Notes: generated by a model from the sequence alone, not told the origin. A stretch of DNA of 64,000 bases from Variovorax paradoxus (GCF_009755665.1 NZ_CP046622.1:2914001-2978000); one strand, 5' to 3'; counted from the stretch's first letter, positions 55,033 through 63,969 are shown. Program-made: numbers and translations.

Positions 55033-56052
55033 ATGACATCGCTGACCCGCCGCAGTGCCTTGCGCACGCTTTCCGCCCTCCCCGCCGCCGGCATCGTGTC
55101 GGCCCTGCCGCGCATTGCCCGCGCGGCCGAGTTCTCGTACAAGTACGGCAACAACCTGCCGCTGACGCACCCGCTCAACATTCGCGCGCAAGAGGCGGCC
55201 GACCGCATTGCCAAGGAAACCAACGGCCGGGTCGAGATCAAGATCTTTCCCAACAACCAGCTCGGCGGTGACACCGACATGCTGGCGCAGGTGCGCTCGG
55301 GCGGCATCGAGTTCTTCACGCCTTCTGCGCTCGTCATTGCCACGCTGGTGCCGGTGGCGGCCATCAACGCGGTGGGCTTTGCGTTCAGCGACTACAACCA
55401 GGTGTGGGGCGCCATGGACGGCAAGCTCGGCGCCCACGTGCGCGGCGCCATTGCCAAGTCGCGCCTCTACGCCTTCGAGAAGATGTGGGACAACGGCTTT
55501 CGCCAAACCACCAGCAGCAAGGCCGCGGTCTCCAACGCGAAGGATATGGACGGGCTGAAGATCCGCGTGCCGGTGAGCCCGCTGTCGATCTCGATGTTCA
55601 AGGGCCTGGGTGCCGCGCCGGCAAGCCTGCAGTTCAGCGAGGTCTACTCCGCGCTGCAGACCAAGATCGTCGATGCGCAGGAAAACCCGCTACCCATCAT
55701 CCAGGTGGCCAAGCTCTTCGAGGTGCAGAAGTTCTGCTCGCTCACCAACCACATCTGGGACGGCTACTGGTTCGTTGCCAACGGCCGGGCCTGGGACGCC
55801 CTGCCCGCCGACCTCAAGACCATCGTGGCGCGCGCCATCAACGACGCCGGCATGCAGCAGCGCGAAGACATCAAGAAGCTCAACGAATCGGTGGTCGGCG
55901 ACCTTCAGGCCAAGGGCCTCACCATCAACCGCCCCACTGCCGACAGCTTTCGCGCCAAGCTGCGCGAATCGGGCTTCTACGGTGAATGGAAGGGCCGCTT
56001 CGGCCCCGAGGCGTGGGCGCTGCTCGAAGGCGCCGTCGGCAAGCTGGCCTGA
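55033..56052 (+). CDS. TRAP transporter solute-binding protein (DctP family)
   Basis: A 339-residue protein with a Tat-like signal (SLTRRSALRTLSALPAAGIV ending ARAA). YKYGNNLPLTHPLNIRAQEA, FPNNQLGGDTDMLAQVRSGG and LKIRVPVSPLSISMFKGLGA are DctP motifs; the Arg in KIRV fits the conserved carboxylate-binding arginine. It binds an acid in the periplasm for the fused permease five bases downstream. ggagacaaaagac precedes the ATG. The ligand probably feeds the RLP and kinase. Confidence 0.92.
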   Translation: MTSLTRRSALRTLSALPAAGIVSALPRIARAAEFSYKYGNNLPLTHPLNIRAQEAADRIAKETNGRVEIKIFPNNQLGGDTDMLAQVRSGGIEFFTPSALVIATLVPVAAINAVGFAFSDYNQVWGAMDGKLGAHVRGAIAKSRLYAFEKMWDNGFRQTTSSKAAVSNAKDMDGLKIRVPVSPLSISMFKGLGAAPASLQFSEVYSALQTKIVDAQENPLPIIQVAKLFEVQKFCSLTNHIWDGYWFVANGRAWDALPADLKTIVARAINDAGMQQREDIKKLNESVVGDLQAKGLTINRPTADSFRAKLRESGFYGEWKGRFGPEAWALLEGAVGKLA

Positions 56053-56057
56053 CACCC

Positions 56058-57965
56058 ATGGTGCATGAATCGACTTTCGAGGCGGCGCCCCTCCTGCACG
56101 CAGACGCGAGCGCCGGCCCGTCGGCCAACCCGCTGAGCGGCATCGCCGCGCGCGCCGACCGGGTCCTCGGCGGCGCCGTTGAAGCCGTTGCCGCACTGCT
56201 GGTGCTGGCAGAAATCTGCGTGCTGTTCGCGGGCGTGGTCTCGCGCTATGTGTTCCATGCGCCGCTGGTGTGGTCGGACGAGCTCGCATCCATCCTGTTC
56301 CTGTGGCTCTCGATGCTGGGCGCGGCCGTGGCGCTGCGGCGCGGCGAACACATGCGCATGACGGCGCTGCTGCAGAAGGTGCAGCCTTCGACGCGCGCCC
56401 TGCTCGACGCCTTTGCCATTGCGGCGTCTGTCGCTTTCCTGGCGCTGATCGTCTGGCCGTCGATCGACTACGCGCATGAAGAGTCGTTCATCGTCACGCC
56501 CGCACTCGAAATCAGCAACGCATGGCGCGCGGCGGCCATTCCGGCTGGCATCGGCATCATGGTGGTGATGGCTCTGCTGCGCCTGCTGCGCGTGTGCACC
56601 GGCCGGCAGATCGCTATCGCGGTGCTCGGCATGGCCGCGCTGGTGGGTGCCTTCTGGCTCGCGGCACCGCTCTTTGCCACGCTCGGCAAGTTCAACCTGG
56701 TGATCTTCTTCGTGGTCGTGGTGGCGGCCACGGTGTTCTCGGGTGTGCCCATTGCTTTTTCATTCGCTCTGGCCACCTTCGGCTACCTGGCGCTCACCAC
56801 GCGCACGCCGCTCCTGGTCATGGTGGGGCGGCTCGACGAAGGCATGTCGCACCTCATCCTGCTTGCGGTGCCGCTTTTCATCTTCCTGGGCGCACTTATC
56901 GAGATGACCGGCATGGCCCGCGCCATGATCCAGTTTCTTGCGAGCCTGCTGGGCCATGTGCGCGGGGGCCTCTCGTATGTACTGATCGGCGCGATGTACC
57001 TGGTGTCGGGCATATCGGGCTCCAAGATCGCCGACATGGCGGCCATTGCGCCCGTGCTGTTCCCGGAAATGGTGAAGCGCGGCGCCAAGCCGGGCGACCT
57101 GGTGGCGCTGCTCTCTGCCACTGGCGCGCAGACCGAGACCATTCCGCCGTCGATCGTGCTCATCACCATCGGCTCGGTCACCGGCATTTCCATTGCGGCG
57201 CTGTTCACCGGCGGGCTGCTGCCGGCCGTGGTGCTGGGCGCCGCACTGTGCGTGGTGGTGTGGTGGCGCTACCGCCGCGAAGACCTGAGCGGCGTGCAAC
57301 GCCACAGCAAGCGCGAAATCGGCAAGCTGCTGCTGGTGGCCCTGCCCGCGGTGCTGCTGCCCTTCGTGATTCGCGCCGCGGTGGTCGAGGGCGTGGCAAC
57401 GGCCACCGAGGTGTCGACCATCGGCATCGTCTACTCGGCGCTCGTCGGGCTCTTCGTGTACCGGCAGTTCGACTGGAAGCGGCTCAAGCCGATGCTGGTC
57501 GACACGGCCTCGCTCTCGGGCGCCATCATCTTCATTGTGGGCTGTGCCACCGCCATGGCTTGGGGTCTCACGCAGTCTGGCTTCTCGCAAGACCTGGCAC
57601 GCATCATGGGTGCGCTGCCGGGCGGCACCTACGGCTTTCTGGCGGTGTCGATCGTCGCCTTCATCGTGCTGGGCAGCGTGCTCGAGGGCATTCCGGCCAT
57701 CGTGCTGTTCGGGCCGCTGCTCTTTCCCATAGCCAAGGCCGCGGGGGTGCACGAGGTGCACTACGCCATGGTCGTCATTTTCGCGATGGGCATCGGCCTC
57801 TTCGCCCCGCCTTTCGGCGTGGGCTACTACGGCGCATGCGCGGTGAGCAAGGTCAACCCCGACGAAGGCATCAGGCACATCTGGGGCTACATCGCCGCGA
57901 TGCTGGTGGGCCTGGTGATCGTGGCCGCGTTCCCGTGGTTCTCGACCGGTTTTCTCAAGTTCTGA
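56058..57965 (+). CDS. TRAP transporter permease, fused small (DctQ) and large (DctM) subunits
   Basis: A 635-residue membrane protein. Residues 35-200 are DctQ-like with four helices (VSRYVFHAPLVWSDELASIL), and residues 215-635 are DctM-like (FGYLALTTRTPLLVMVGRLD; VPLFIFLGALIEMTGMARAM; ISGSKIADMAAIAPVLFPEM; ATGAQTETIPPSIVLITIGS; PPFGVGYYGACAVSKVNPDE). The DctQ-DctM fusion is known in the family. It moves the bound acid across the inner membrane using an ion gradient. Confidence 0.93.
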   Translation: MVHESTFEAAPLLHADASAGPSANPLSGIAARADRVLGGAVEAVAALLVLAEICVLFAGVVSRYVFHAPLVWSDELASILFLWLSMLGAAVALRRGEHMRMTALLQKVQPSTRALLDAFAIAASVAFLALIVWPSIDYAHEESFIVTPALEISNAWRAAAIPAGIGIMVVMALLRLLRVCTGRQIAIAVLGMAALVGAFWLAAPLFATLGKFNLVIFFVVVVAATVFSGVPIAFSFALATFGYLALTTRTPLLVMVGRLDEGMSHLILLAVPLFIFLGALIEMTGMARAMIQFLASLLGHVRGGLSYVLIGAMYLVSGISGSKIADMAAIAPVLFPEMVKRGAKPGDLVALLSATGAQTETIPPSIVLITIGSVTGISIAALFTGGLLPAVVLGAALCVVVWWRYRREDLSGVQRHSKREIGKLLLVALPAVLLPFVIRAAVVEGVATATEVSTIGIVYSALVGLFVYRQFDWKRLKPMLVDTASLSGAIIFIVGCATAMAWGLTQSGFSQDLARIMGALPGGTYGFLAVSIVAFIVLGSVLEGIPAIVLFGPLLFPIAKAAGVHEVHYAMVVIFAMGIGLFAPPFGVGYYGACAVSKVNPDEGIRHIWGYIAAMLVGLVIVAAFPWFSTGFLKF

Positions 57966-58004
57966 CACCACAACAACACACTCACATCAACGGAGCCAAC
58001 CGCA

Positions 58005-58544
58005 ATGAGTCGATTCCTCGGCGAGATTCGCCAGCTGGGCTATGTCGTGCACGACATCGAGGCCGCCATGGACTACTGGAGCACCAAGCTCGGCGTGGGC
58101 CCCTGGTTCTACAACCCCAAGGTGCCCATCAAGAACTACCGCTACAACGGCGAAGCGCATGAGCCGCACAACTCGGTTGCGCTGGCCAACTCGGGCTATG
58201 TGCAGGTAGAACTGATCCAGACGCGCAACGACGTGCCTTCGATGTACCGCGACTTCCTGCAGGCCGGCCGCACCGGGCTGCAGCACGTGGCCTACTGGAC
58301 GGCCGACTACGACGCCGACCTGGCGCGCCTTACCGCGCAGGGCTTCAAGCCGGTAATGAGCGGCGAAGTGGGCGAGCGCGGCCGCTTCATCTACTTCGAC
58401 ACCGAATACCACCCGGGCACGGTGATCGAACTGTCCGAAGTGGCGGGGCCCAAGGGCAAGATGTTCGACCTGATCCGAAGCGCCTCCGAAGGCTGGAACG
58501 GCAGCGAACCGGTGCGCCCCTTTCCGGACCTGAGCAAGCTGTGA
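58005..58544 (+). CDS. VOC-family (glyoxalase-fold) metal protein
   Basis: A 179-residue protein with two vicinal-oxygen-chelate modules. LGYVVHDIEAAMDYWSTKLG gives the first metal His, YVQVELIQ a Glu, GLQHVAYWTADYDADLARL the second His, and TVIELSEVAGPKG the second Glu: the full four-ligand set. The fold serves epimerases, lyases and dioxygenases. Its stop overlaps the GTG of the RuBisCO-like gene, so the two are coupled. A role in isomerising or cleaving the acid sugar is inferred. Confidence 0.85.
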   Translation: MSRFLGEIRQLGYVVHDIEAAMDYWSTKLGVGPWFYNPKVPIKNYRYNGEAHEPHNSVALANSGYVQVELIQTRNDVPSMYRDFLQAGRTGLQHVAYWTADYDADLARLTAQGFKPVMSGEVGERGRFIYFDTEYHPGTVIELSEVAGPKGKMFDLIRSASEGWNGSEPVRPFPDLSKL

Positions 58545-59824
58545 GCACGGCGATGGTGCCTGCTGAACGCGTCCACGGGCGCTACCTGATCGAAACGCCG
58601 CTGGAGCCGGCCGCCGTGGCCGAGGTGATGGCAGGCGAACAATCATGCGGCACCTTCACGCGCGTGGAGGGCGAGACCGATGCGCTGCGCGAGCGGGCGC
58701 GCGCCACCGTCGAGGCAATTGCCGAAGTTGCTCCAGCCGAGGCGCCGAGCCTCCCGAATGCGCTGCTGGAGCGCAAGGGCACGCGCGGGCCATGGCGGCG
58801 CGCGTACATCGACATTTCGTTTCCGGTGGCGAACATCGGTGCCAACCTGCCGACGCTTGCGGCCACCGTATCGGGCAACCTCTACGACCTGGGCGAAGTA
58901 ACGGGCCTGCGGCTCGAATCGCTGCGGGTGCCAGCCGCCTACCGCGCAAAGTTCGAAATGCCGCGCGCCGGCATCGCGGGCACGCGGCGCGCAACCGGCG
59001 TTGCAAGCGGCGCGCTGGTCGGCACCATCATTAAGCCGAACGTGGGGCTCTCCGCGGCCGAAACGGCAGAGCTGGTTGCACGGCTGTGCGCCGCGGGCGT
59101 CGATTTCATCAAGGACGACGAGGTGTGTGCCGACCCGGCGCACGCACCGCTCGCCGAGCGCGTGCCCGCGGTCATGGCCGTGGTGCGCGCGCACCAGGAG
59201 CGCACCGGCAAGCACGTCATGGTGGCCTTCAACATCACCGACGAAACCGATGCCATGAAGCGGCACGCCGACCTGGTCGAGCGCGAAGGCGGCTCGTGCG
59301 TGATGGCCAGCCTCAACTGGTGCGGGCATTCGGGCATACAAACCTTGCGGCGCCATACCGGCCTGGCGTTGCATGGCCACCGCAACGGATACGGCGCACT
59401 GTCGCGGCATCCTTTGCTTGGCATCTCTTTCCAGGCCTACCAAACGCTCTGGCGGCTCGCCGGTGTCGACCACATGCACGTGCACGGCTTGCAGGGCAAG
59501 TTTTCGCAGGCCGACAGCGAAGTGATCGAGTCGGCACGCGACTGCTTCACGCCGTTGACCGATGCTGCGGACGACCGCGTGATGCCGGCTTTCTCGTCGG
59601 GCCAATGGGCCGGCACCGTGCCGGCCACCTGGGCGGCCATCGGCAGCGACGACCTGCTCTTCATGGCCGGCGGCGGCATTCTTGCGCATCCAGACGGTGC
59701 GGCGGCAGGTGTGGCCAGCATCCGGCAGGCATGGTCGGCCGTTCGCAACGGTGTTGCGCTGGAAGACGCGGCCCGCGGCGCTCCCGAGCTTGCGCGTGCC
59801 CTCGCCTTCTTCGGCAAGCCGTGA
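58541..59824 (+). CDS. RuBisCO-like protein (form IV), probable acid-sugar phosphate decarboxylase or transcarboxylase
   Basis: A 427-residue RuBisCO large-subunit homologue. Aligned by eye to plant RuBisCO it keeps the carbamylated Lys and metal ligands (GVDFIKDDE: Lys191, Asp193, Glu194 for 201, 203, 204), Lys165 for 175 (TIIKPNVGLS), Glu33, Thr38, Asn113, His280-Arg281, His313 and Lys320 for 334 in DHMHVHGLQGKF, plus AGGGILAHP. Lys177 is Asn and His298 is Tyr. There is no small subunit or Calvin gene. With a DUF1537 kinase next door it resembles the RLPs of D-apionate breakdown that act on 3-oxo-isoapionate-4-phosphate; the true substrate is unknown. GTG start overlaps the VOC gene. Confidence 0.9.
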   Translation: MSTAMVPAERVHGRYLIETPLEPAAVAEVMAGEQSCGTFTRVEGETDALRERARATVEAIAEVAPAEAPSLPNALLERKGTRGPWRRAYIDISFPVANIGANLPTLAATVSGNLYDLGEVTGLRLESLRVPAAYRAKFEMPRAGIAGTRRATGVASGALVGTIIKPNVGLSAAETAELVARLCAAGVDFIKDDEVCADPAHAPLAERVPAVMAVVRAHQERTGKHVMVAFNITDETDAMKRHADLVEREGGSCVMASLNWCGHSGIQTLRRHTGLALHGHRNGYGALSRHPLLGISFQAYQTLWRLAGVDHMHVHGLQGKFSQADSEVIESARDCFTPLTDAADDRVMPAFSSGQWAGTVPATWAAIGSDDLLFMAGGGILAHPDGAAAGVASIRQAWSAVRNGVALEDAARGAPELARALAFFGKP

Positions 59825-59832
59825 CGCCGGCA

Positions 59833-61164
59833 ATGCCCGCCCCGGCCATCGTCTACTACGGCGATGACTTCACCGGCGCAACCGACACTCTCGGCACCGC
59901 GGCGCGGGCGGGCCTGCGTGCAATGCTGTTCCTGAAGACGCCCGATGCCGCGCGGCTCGCCCGCACCGGGCCGCTCGATGTGCTGGGCATTGCCGGCGCA
60001 GCGCGAGCGATGGCGCCGGAGGCGATGCAGGCCGAACTGGCCCCGGTGGCGGCATTGTTCCGGTCGCTCGGCGCCCGCGTGCTGCACTACAAGACCTGCT
60101 CCACCTTCGACAGCGCGCCGCATATCGGCTCCATTGGCGCGGCCGTTCGCGCGCTGCGTACCGCCGTGGAACAACCGTGGACGGCGATCGTGGGCGGCCA
60201 GCCCAACCTTGGGCGGTATTGCCTTTTCGGCAACCTGTTCGCCGCGGCGGGTGCCGGAGGCGAGGTGTTCCGCATCGACAGGCATCCGACGATGAGCCGT
60301 CACCCGGTCACGCCAATGGATGAGCCGGATCTGCGGGCTCACCTGGGCAGGCAGGGCTTGGCCGACGTTCGCTCCATTCCCTTCACGGCCACCGTGCGAG
60401 GCCCGGATGCGCTTGGCAATGCACTGCAGTGCGCATTGCAAGCGCCCTTTTCCGAAGCCGGCACCGGCGCCGTGCTGTTCGACGTGGCCGAAGCACCGCA
60501 ACTGGCAAGCATCGGCCAAGTGCTGTGGGCACAGGCCCTCCGTGCCACGCTGCTTGCCGTGGGGCCGAGCAGCGTGGTCGATGCGCTGGCCACTGCCCTT
60601 GGGCCGCGCCATGCCGATGTGCAGGCCGGCCCGCACCGCGTGGCACCCGCGCGAGGCCCGGTGCTGGTGCTTGCCGGCAGCCTCTCGCCCGTGACGGCAC
60701 GGCAAGTGGCGGGGGCACGCTCGTTCGATACGGTGTGGCTCGACGCGCCGCTGCTCGCCCGGCAAGACGCGGCCACGCTCAACCGCCATGCCCAGGACAT
60801 CGCGCGTGGGCTTGCGGGCGGCCGCAACGTGCTGGCCTGCACCCGCCCCTCCGAACAACAGTTGAGGCCCATCACCGAGCTCGATGCGCAGGCGCTCGCA
60901 CGCGCGGGCGGCGATCTGCTGGCCAAGGTACTGGCGATGGTGCCGCTGCGGCGCGTGGGCATTGCCGGCGGCGACACATCGAGCCATGGCGTCCAAGCGC
61001 TCGATGCATGGGGGCTGTCGTATGTGGCGGACATGGGCGCCGGCGCGTCGCTGTGCCGGGTGCACAGCGACGATGCCGCGCTCGACGGCATGGAGATCAT
61101 GCTGAAAGGCGGCCAGATGGGCTCGGACGACGTGTTCGAGCACTTGGTGCACGGCACCGCCTGA
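59833..61164 (+). CDS. DUF1537 four-carbon acid-sugar kinase family
   Basis: A 443-residue kinase. The N-terminal domain has YYGDDFTGATDTLGTAARAG (DDxTGAxD at 11-18) that binds the sugar acid. The C-terminal nucleotide-binding domain has LVLAGSLSPVTARQV and GIAGGDTSSHGVQALD with the GGDTS motif, then MLKGGQMGSDDVFEHL. These kinases phosphorylate four- and five-carbon acid sugars such as threonate, oxotetronate or 3-oxo-isoapionate. The start is ATG 59833; GTG 59821 in frame overlaps the RLP stop and is a possible alternative. It completes the operon. Confidence 0.9.
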   Translation: MPAPAIVYYGDDFTGATDTLGTAARAGLRAMLFLKTPDAARLARTGPLDVLGIAGAARAMAPEAMQAELAPVAALFRSLGARVLHYKTCSTFDSAPHIGSIGAAVRALRTAVEQPWTAIVGGQPNLGRYCLFGNLFAAAGAGGEVFRIDRHPTMSRHPVTPMDEPDLRAHLGRQGLADVRSIPFTATVRGPDALGNALQCALQAPFSEAGTGAVLFDVAEAPQLASIGQVLWAQALRATLLAVGPSSVVDALATALGPRHADVQAGPHRVAPARGPVLVLAGSLSPVTARQVAGARSFDTVWLDAPLLARQDAATLNRHAQDIARGLAGGRNVLACTRPSEQQLRPITELDAQALARAGGDLLAKVLAMVPLRRVGIAGGDTSSHGVQALDAWGLSYVADMGAGASLCRVHSDDAALDGMEIMLKGGQMGSDDVFEHLVHGTA

Positions 61165-61279
61165 GGCCCTGCAGCAGCCCGGCGCCGCCGCACCAGTTGC
61201 GAGCGCGGGCTCCGTTCGGGTGCCTGCTTCATCCGCCGCACAGGCGCCTTCCGCAGCAGGGGTGCGGCTATCGCATGCA

Positions 61280-61293
61280 GGCACGGTCTTTGC
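61280..61293 (+). promoter_or_regulatory. Sigma-54 (-24/-12) promoter for nirB
   Basis: GGCACGGTCTTTGC has GG at 61280-61281 and GC at 61292-61293 with exactly ten bases between, and matches the consensus TGGCACG-N4-TTGC at all but the first T. Nitrogen-assimilation genes commonly use sigma-54 with NtrC. The inverted repeat at 61251-61267 is close for an enhancer but could bind a regulator. Confidence 0.65.
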
Positions 61294-61321
61294 ATGACCA
61301 GGAAATCACGGTGTAACGAAG

Positions 61322-61401
61322 CACCGCTTTGGTGTGGTTTTCGCGGCTTGCGAACGCCCGGCGCAAATAGCGCCAGCACCTTCAGCCCGCACTCAGCGGG
61401 C
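61322..61401 (+). promoter_or_regulatory. Leader with four consecutive hairpins ahead of nirB
   Basis: Four perfect stems follow each other on the transcript: CACC/GGTG (61322-61334), TTCGC/GCGAA (61340-61354), GGCGC/GCGCC (61360-61374) and GCCCGC/GCGGGC (61385-61401), each with a five-base loop. They lie wholly downstream of the predicted sigma-54 start. The pattern suggests RNA-level control such as attenuation or binding of an antiterminator; the loops do not match the ANTAR hexaloop rule. Confidence 0.5.
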
Positions 61402-61483
61402 GCCCCCTCCCCCCAACCCCGCTCGTCAATGCAGCCACACAAAGCTGCGTTGCGGCATTTGCATTTTCGAAAGGCCCCACCCC

Positions 61484-63952
61484 ATGCACAAACTCAAGCT
61501 CGTGATGGTCGGCAACGGCATGGCCGGCGTGCGCACCCTGGAAGAGTTGCTGAAGCTCGCCCCGGACATGTACGACATCACCGTCTTCGGTGCCGAGCCG
61601 CACCCCAACTACAACCGCATCCTCCTGTCGCCCGTGCTGGCCGGCGAACAGACCGTGGACGAGATCGTGCTCAACAGCTGGGAGTGGTACTCGGACAACC
61701 ACATCACCCTGCACGCCGGCAAGAAAGTCGTCGAAGTCGACCGCGTCAAGCGCATCGTGCGCGCCGTCGACGCCCAGGGCGCCGTCACCGAGGCCGCCTA
61801 CGACCGCCTCTTGATGTGCACCGGCTCCAACCCCTTCATGCTCCCCGTGCCCGGCAAGGACTTGAAGGGCGTCATCGCCTACCGCGACATCGCCGACACC
61901 GACTACATGATCGAGACCGCCCGCACCCACAAGAACGCGGTCGTCATCGGCGGGGGCCTCCTGGGCCTGGAGGCGGCCAACGGCCTCATGCTGCGCGGCA
62001 TGAACGTCACCGTGGTGCACGTCATGCCCTGGCTCATGGAGCGCCAGCTGGACGACGTGGCCGGCAAGCTCTTGCAGAAGTCTTTGGAAGACCGGGGCCT
62101 CGCGTTCCTCATCGGCGCCCAGACCCAGGAGCTGGTCGGAAACGACCAGGGCCGGGTGTCCGCCATCCGCTTCAAGGACGGCACCGAGGTGGCCGCCGAC
62201 CTGATCGTCATGGCTGTCGGCATCCGCCCCAACACCGAGCTGGCCGAGAAGATGCGCCTGCACTGCAACCGCGGCATCGTGGTCAACGACACCATGCAGA
62301 CCGTGACCGATGCGCGCATCTACTCGGTGGGCGAATGCGCCGCCCACCGCGGCATCGCCTACGGGCTGGTGGCCCCCCTCTTCGAGCAGGCCAAGGTCGC
62401 GGCCAACCACCTGGCGCAGTTCGGCATCGGGCGCTACCTGGGCTCGCTCACCTCCACCAAGCTCAAGGTCACGGGCATCGATCTCTTCTCGGCCGGCGAG
62501 TTCATGGGCGGCGAAGGCACCGAGGAGATCGTCATGAGCGACCCCTTCGGCGGGGTCTACAAGAAGCTGGTGATCAAGGACGACAAGCTGGTGGGCGCGT
62601 GCCTGTACGGCGACACGGTGGACGGCAGCTGGTACTTCAAGCTCCTGCGCGACGGGCGCAGCGTGCACGACATCCGCGACAAGCTGATGTTCGGCGAGTC
62701 CAACATCGGCGACACCGGCCACGAGGGCCACAACAAGGCCGCCAGCATGCCCGACGAGGCCGAGGTGTGCGGCTGCAACGGCGTGACCAAGGGCACCATC
62801 TGCAAGGCGATCAAGGAAAAGGGCCTGTTCACGCTGGACGAGGTCAAGAAGCACACCAAGGCCAGCGCCAGCTGCGGCTCCTGCACCGGGCTGGTGGAGC
62901 AGATCCTGATGTTCACCGCCGGCGGCGACTACTCGGCCACGCCCAAGAAGAAGGCGGTGTGCGGCTGCACCGATGCGAGCCACCAGGAGGTGCGCGACGC
63001 CATCCGCAAGGACCACCACCTGACGCACGACGCGGTGTACCGCCACCTGGGCTGGCGCACGCCCAACGGCTGCGCGACCTGCCGCCCGGCCATCAACTAC
63101 TACCTGATCAGCACCTGGCCCAAGGAGGCCAAGGACGATCCGCAGAGCCGCTTCATCAACGAGCGCAGCCACGCCAACATCCAGAAGGACGGCACCTATT
63201 CGGTGATTCCGCGCATGTGGGGCGGCCACACCACGCCGGATGAGCTGCGGCGCATCGCGGATGCGGCGGACAAGTACAAGATTCCCACCGTCAAGGTCAC
63301 GGGCGGCCAGCGCATCGATCTCTTGGGGGTGAAGAAGGAAGACCTGGAGGGGGTGTGGAAGGACATCGGCATGCCTTCGGGCTTTGCCTATGCCAAGAGC
63401 CTGCGCACGGTGAAAACCTGCGTGGGCAGCGAGTGGTGCCGCTTCGGCACGCAGGATTCCACCCAGATGGGCAAGGACCTGGAGCGGGCGCTGTGGGCGA
63501 TGTATTCGCCGCACAAGGTGAAGCTGGCGGTCTCGGGCTGCCCCCGCAACTGCGCGGAGGCCGGGATCAAGGACGTGGGGGTGATCGGGGTCGACTCCGG
63601 CTGGGAGCTGTACGTGGGCGGCAACGGCGGCATCAAGACGGAAGTGGCGCAGTTCTTGGTGAAGGTGAAGACGGCCGAGGAGGTGATGGAGTACTCGGGG
63701 GCGTTCTTGCAGCTGTACCGCGAGGAAGGCTGGTACCTGGAGCGCACGGTGCACTACATCGGGCGGGTGGGCCTGGACTATGTGAAGAAGAAGATCCTGG
63801 AGGACGAGGCCGGGCGCAAGGCGCTGTGGGAGCGGCTGCAGTTCGCGTTGGATGGGGAGCCGGATCCCTGGTTCGAGTCGAGCCAGGCGCAGGTGGATGT
63901 GCGGCAGTTCACGCCCGTGGCGGTGGTGGACGAAACAACGCAGGCAGCGTGA
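61484..63952 (+). CDS. nirB: Assimilatory NADH-nitrite reductase large subunit
   Basis: An 822-residue flavo-siroheme protein. Residues 1-400 are the FAD/NADH module (VMVGNGMAGVRTLEELLKLA; VVIGGGLLGLEAANGLMLRG; RIYSVGECAAHRG). Two BFD-like [2Fe-2S] modules follow (VCGCNGVTKGTICKAI...CGSC; VCGCTDASHQEVRDAI...CATC). The C-terminal nitrite reductase half holds the [4Fe-4S]-siroheme cysteines (KTCVGSEWCRFGTQDS; VSGCPRNCAEAGIKDVGV). It reduces nitrite to ammonium in the cytoplasm with NirD. Start at 61484 with aaagg upstream; the ORF from 61334 is not needed. nirD starts 17 bases on. Confidence 0.96.
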   Translation: MHKLKLVMVGNGMAGVRTLEELLKLAPDMYDITVFGAEPHPNYNRILLSPVLAGEQTVDEIVLNSWEWYSDNHITLHAGKKVVEVDRVKRIVRAVDAQGAVTEAAYDRLLMCTGSNPFMLPVPGKDLKGVIAYRDIADTDYMIETARTHKNAVVIGGGLLGLEAANGLMLRGMNVTVVHVMPWLMERQLDDVAGKLLQKSLEDRGLAFLIGAQTQELVGNDQGRVSAIRFKDGTEVAADLIVMAVGIRPNTELAEKMRLHCNRGIVVNDTMQTVTDARIYSVGECAAHRGIAYGLVAPLFEQAKVAANHLAQFGIGRYLGSLTSTKLKVTGIDLFSAGEFMGGEGTEEIVMSDPFGGVYKKLVIKDDKLVGACLYGDTVDGSWYFKLLRDGRSVHDIRDKLMFGESNIGDTGHEGHNKAASMPDEAEVCGCNGVTKGTICKAIKEKGLFTLDEVKKHTKASASCGSCTGLVEQILMFTAGGDYSATPKKKAVCGCTDASHQEVRDAIRKDHHLTHDAVYRHLGWRTPNGCATCRPAINYYLISTWPKEAKDDPQSRFINERSHANIQKDGTYSVIPRMWGGHTTPDELRRIADAADKYKIPTVKVTGGQRIDLLGVKKEDLEGVWKDIGMPSGFAYAKSLRTVKTCVGSEWCRFGTQDSTQMGKDLERALWAMYSPHKVKLAVSGCPRNCAEAGIKDVGVIGVDSGWELYVGGNGGIKTEVAQFLVKVKTAEEVMEYSGAFLQLYREEGWYLERTVHYIGRVGLDYVKKKILEDEAGRKALWERLQFALDGEPDPWFESSQAQVDVRQFTPVAVVDETTQAA

Positions 63953-63969
63953 ATGAAGGAGCAACAGCC

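Larger units (their letters stand above)
61165..61483. other. Upstream region of nirB, 319 bases
   Basis: No gene. It holds an inverted repeat CCGCA-N7-TGCGG at 61251-61267, a sigma-54-like promoter at 61280-61293 and four hairpins at 61322-61401 in the leader; these are entered separately. The last 80 bases before nirB (C-rich, about 61402-61430, then ordinary) hold nothing else I can see besides aaagg ahead of the ATG. Confidence 0.6.

Noticed and set aside
58541..59824. True carbon-fixing RuBisCO
   Set aside because: No small subunit, phosphoribulokinase or other Calvin gene is present, the chain is short and key residues differ (Asn for Lys177, Tyr for His298).
61340..61374. ANTAR-type antiterminator target with two hexaloop hairpins
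   Set aside because: The loops have five bases and lack the A-at-1, G-at-4 pattern; I kept the hairpins as an unassigned element.
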